This document shows positions 6,901-7,228 of a DNA stretch of 7,228 nucleotides, in pieces (position 1 is the first letter of the stretch; each line of letters opens with the position of its first letter). Location of the stretch: contig JAJRYW010000669.1 in NCBI GenBank assembly GCA_024275555.1, forward strand, positions 1 through 7,228. Reading direction: 5' to 3'. The stretch comes from Calditrichota bacterium (GTDB taxonomy: Bacteria > Calditrichota > Calditrichia > RBG-13-44-9 > J075). The notes under the pieces are model-generated. The model was not told the DNA's origin. It worked only from the letters and a program-made list of their open reading frames with translations, and did no database searches. The translations under genes and the position numbers were made by a program.

Positions 6901-7219
6901 TGGTAAAACTGATTTTTTGCCCATTGGGGCTGAAACGGGGCTGCACCTCAAAGGCCGGGCCGCCCCGGAGCAAACGCGCCTCGCCGCCCTCAATGGGCAT
7001 GAGGTAGATGTCGCCCAGCAGATCAAAAACAATTTCCTTCCCGTCCGGGCTGACATCCAGATTCATCCAGGTGCCTTCATCAACGGTAAACGAAACCGTA
7101 TCGGCCGGCCCGTGCGGTTGGGATACCTCCCACTTCTTTTCCTCCGCGGGCGACTTCTTCTCCTGACCGGAAAGAACGGCTGAAAGTGCTATGAGCAGCA
7201 GGACAATTGTTACGCGCAT
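3956..7219 (-). CDS. Exported TolB-like beta-propeller/amidohydrolase fusion protein
   Basis: The 1087-residue protein starts with a signal peptide (MRVTIVLLLIALSAVLSGQ). Residues about 45-620 hold roughly twelve PD40/WD40-like motifs of the SPDG type (near 57, 97, 142, 194, 251, 306, 369, 410, 455, 505, 548 and 598), enough for two six-bladed propellers. Residues about 655-1045 are an amidohydrolase-superfamily metal-dependent hydrolase: a small beta-domain (ALEGARIITM), then IIPGLIDVHAHAW with metal ligands His716 and His718, a candidate bridging lysine Lys812 (VKSYNQ), DGHTGIEHN (His855, His860), an IGGHGQMQG motif (His959) and the closing GSIEPGKLADLAVL. Related enzymes act on dipeptides, imidazolonepropionate-like rings or other amides; the substrate here cannot be named. 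The propeller may gate or recruit substrate, as in prolyl oligopeptidases and Tricorn (inference). The tail ends CSCGRH. The start lies nine bases from the window edge, so its ribosome site is not visible and an earlier start cannot be excluded, but the signal peptide supports this ATG. Confidence 0.9.
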   Translation of the reverse strand: MRVTIVLLLIALSAVLSGQEKKSPAEEKKWEVSQPHGPADTVSFTVDEGTWMNLDVSPDGKEIVFDLLGDIYLMPIEGGEARLLRGGPAFEVQPRFSPNGQKISFTSDHGGADNLWIMNRDGSEARQATEEDFRLLNNAVWTPDGQYLIARKHFTSRRSLGAGEMWMYHFSGGKGVQLTKRKNDQQDAGEPCISPDGRYLYFSEDMSGGSTFQYNKDPNTQIYVIRRLDMKTGKLINYITGQGGAARPQVSPDGQHLSFVRRIRGKSVLFVQRLATGELWPVYEHLSKDQQEAWAIFGVYTNYNWLPNNREIVIWAGGKIWRVDIHSRNARQIPFRVAATHSIAKALRFHQQADSAFFRSRMIRQAVASPDGKQLVFQAVGHLWKMRLPDGTPRRLTRDNSWFEFDPSFSPDGKTVVYTTWSDTALGSIRTAPIRGGRSAKLTHRKGRFYTPRYSPDGAMITYRRERGDFLLGFTYAVDPGIYWTAANGGDENFVIDEGQKPYFSADGSRIYYFLDGGKQKTLKSVQLDGVDPRTLFTSKYATDIVISPDERWVAFQELFNAYVIPFPHTPKALDLSSKNKALPLTKVTRDAGNYLHWSGDSRKLHWVIGPEYFTRDLSELFSFVEGAPDSLPGPPEAGLPIKLILPADRPEGQLALEGARIITMKDKRVIEDGVILIEENRITAVGPRDSVEIPPTARRIDVSGKTIIPGLIDVHAHAWHFSRRVTPQQHWPYFANLAYGVTTMHDPSANTDFVFSLAELVKAGEITGPRVFSTGTILYGAEGDFKAVINSLEDARSHLRRMKAVGAFSVKSYNQPRRNQRQQVIQAARELHMNVYPEGGSFFFHNLGMVLDGHTGIEHNTPVAPLFKDVLDLWGASGSGYTPTLVVAYGSLSGERYWYQHSQVWKKHPLLNFVPRALVDARARRRSMAPDEEYGHFSNARDAKALLDAGVRVNIGGHGQMQGLAPHWELWMFVQGGMTPMEALRCATLNGAYYLGMEDQLGSIEPGKLADLAVLEKNPLEDIQNSETVIYVVKNGRIYDTSTMNEIGNHPRQRMPFWWELPNSGDAAEWRNASGFQPAQCSCGRH

Positions 7220-7228
7220 GAACAGGGG

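Overview
The window holds three protein genes, all on the minus strand and all predicted to be exported. It reads as ordinary bacterial chromosome of moderate-to-high GC. In the direction of transcription the order is: (1) a 1087-residue TolB-type beta-propeller/amidohydrolase fusion (7219 down to 3956); (2) an M1-family (gluzincin) metallopeptidase occupying 3528 down to 1156, interrupted by an in-frame TAG at 3115-3117; (3) a small lipoprotein with a trypsin-like serine protease domain (1099 down to 50). The window ends in a heptamer tandem repeat at 1-42.

Organism: Sec signal peptides, a lipobox, and the pairing of a PD40-propeller amidohydrolase with a secreted M1 peptidase carrying a distinctive N-terminal domain are most familiar from Gram-negative bacteria of the Bacteroidota/Calditrichota/Ignavibacteria side of the tree. 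This is a recollection-based inference; there is no rRNA or other phylogenetic marker here.

The most notable observation is the M1 gene. The 137-codon ORF with a signal peptide and the 640-codon ORF with the HEXXH-18-E zinc site lie in the same reading frame. They are separated only by one amber codon and 12 further sense codons that read as normal protein. A single G-to-T change (GAG to TAG) would explain it. The gene is therefore either a recent nonsense pseudogene, a sequencing or assembly error, or, much less likely, a readthrough/recoding case.

The 427-base gap between the amidohydrolase and the M1 gene (3529-3955) has no convincing gene. It carries a 95-base element with imperfect terminal inverted repeats (3776-3870) and a GC-rich, potentially alternative-folding hairpin in the M1 leader (3558-3615).

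The M1 gene and the lipoprotein protease are 56 bases apart and probably co-transcribed. The amidohydrolase may be a separate unit. A shared theme of extracytoplasmic peptide or amide hydrolysis is plausible but inferred only from the families. I found no defence system, mobile-element enzyme, CRISPR array, tRNA or rRNA, and nothing here by itself establishes a previously undescribed system.
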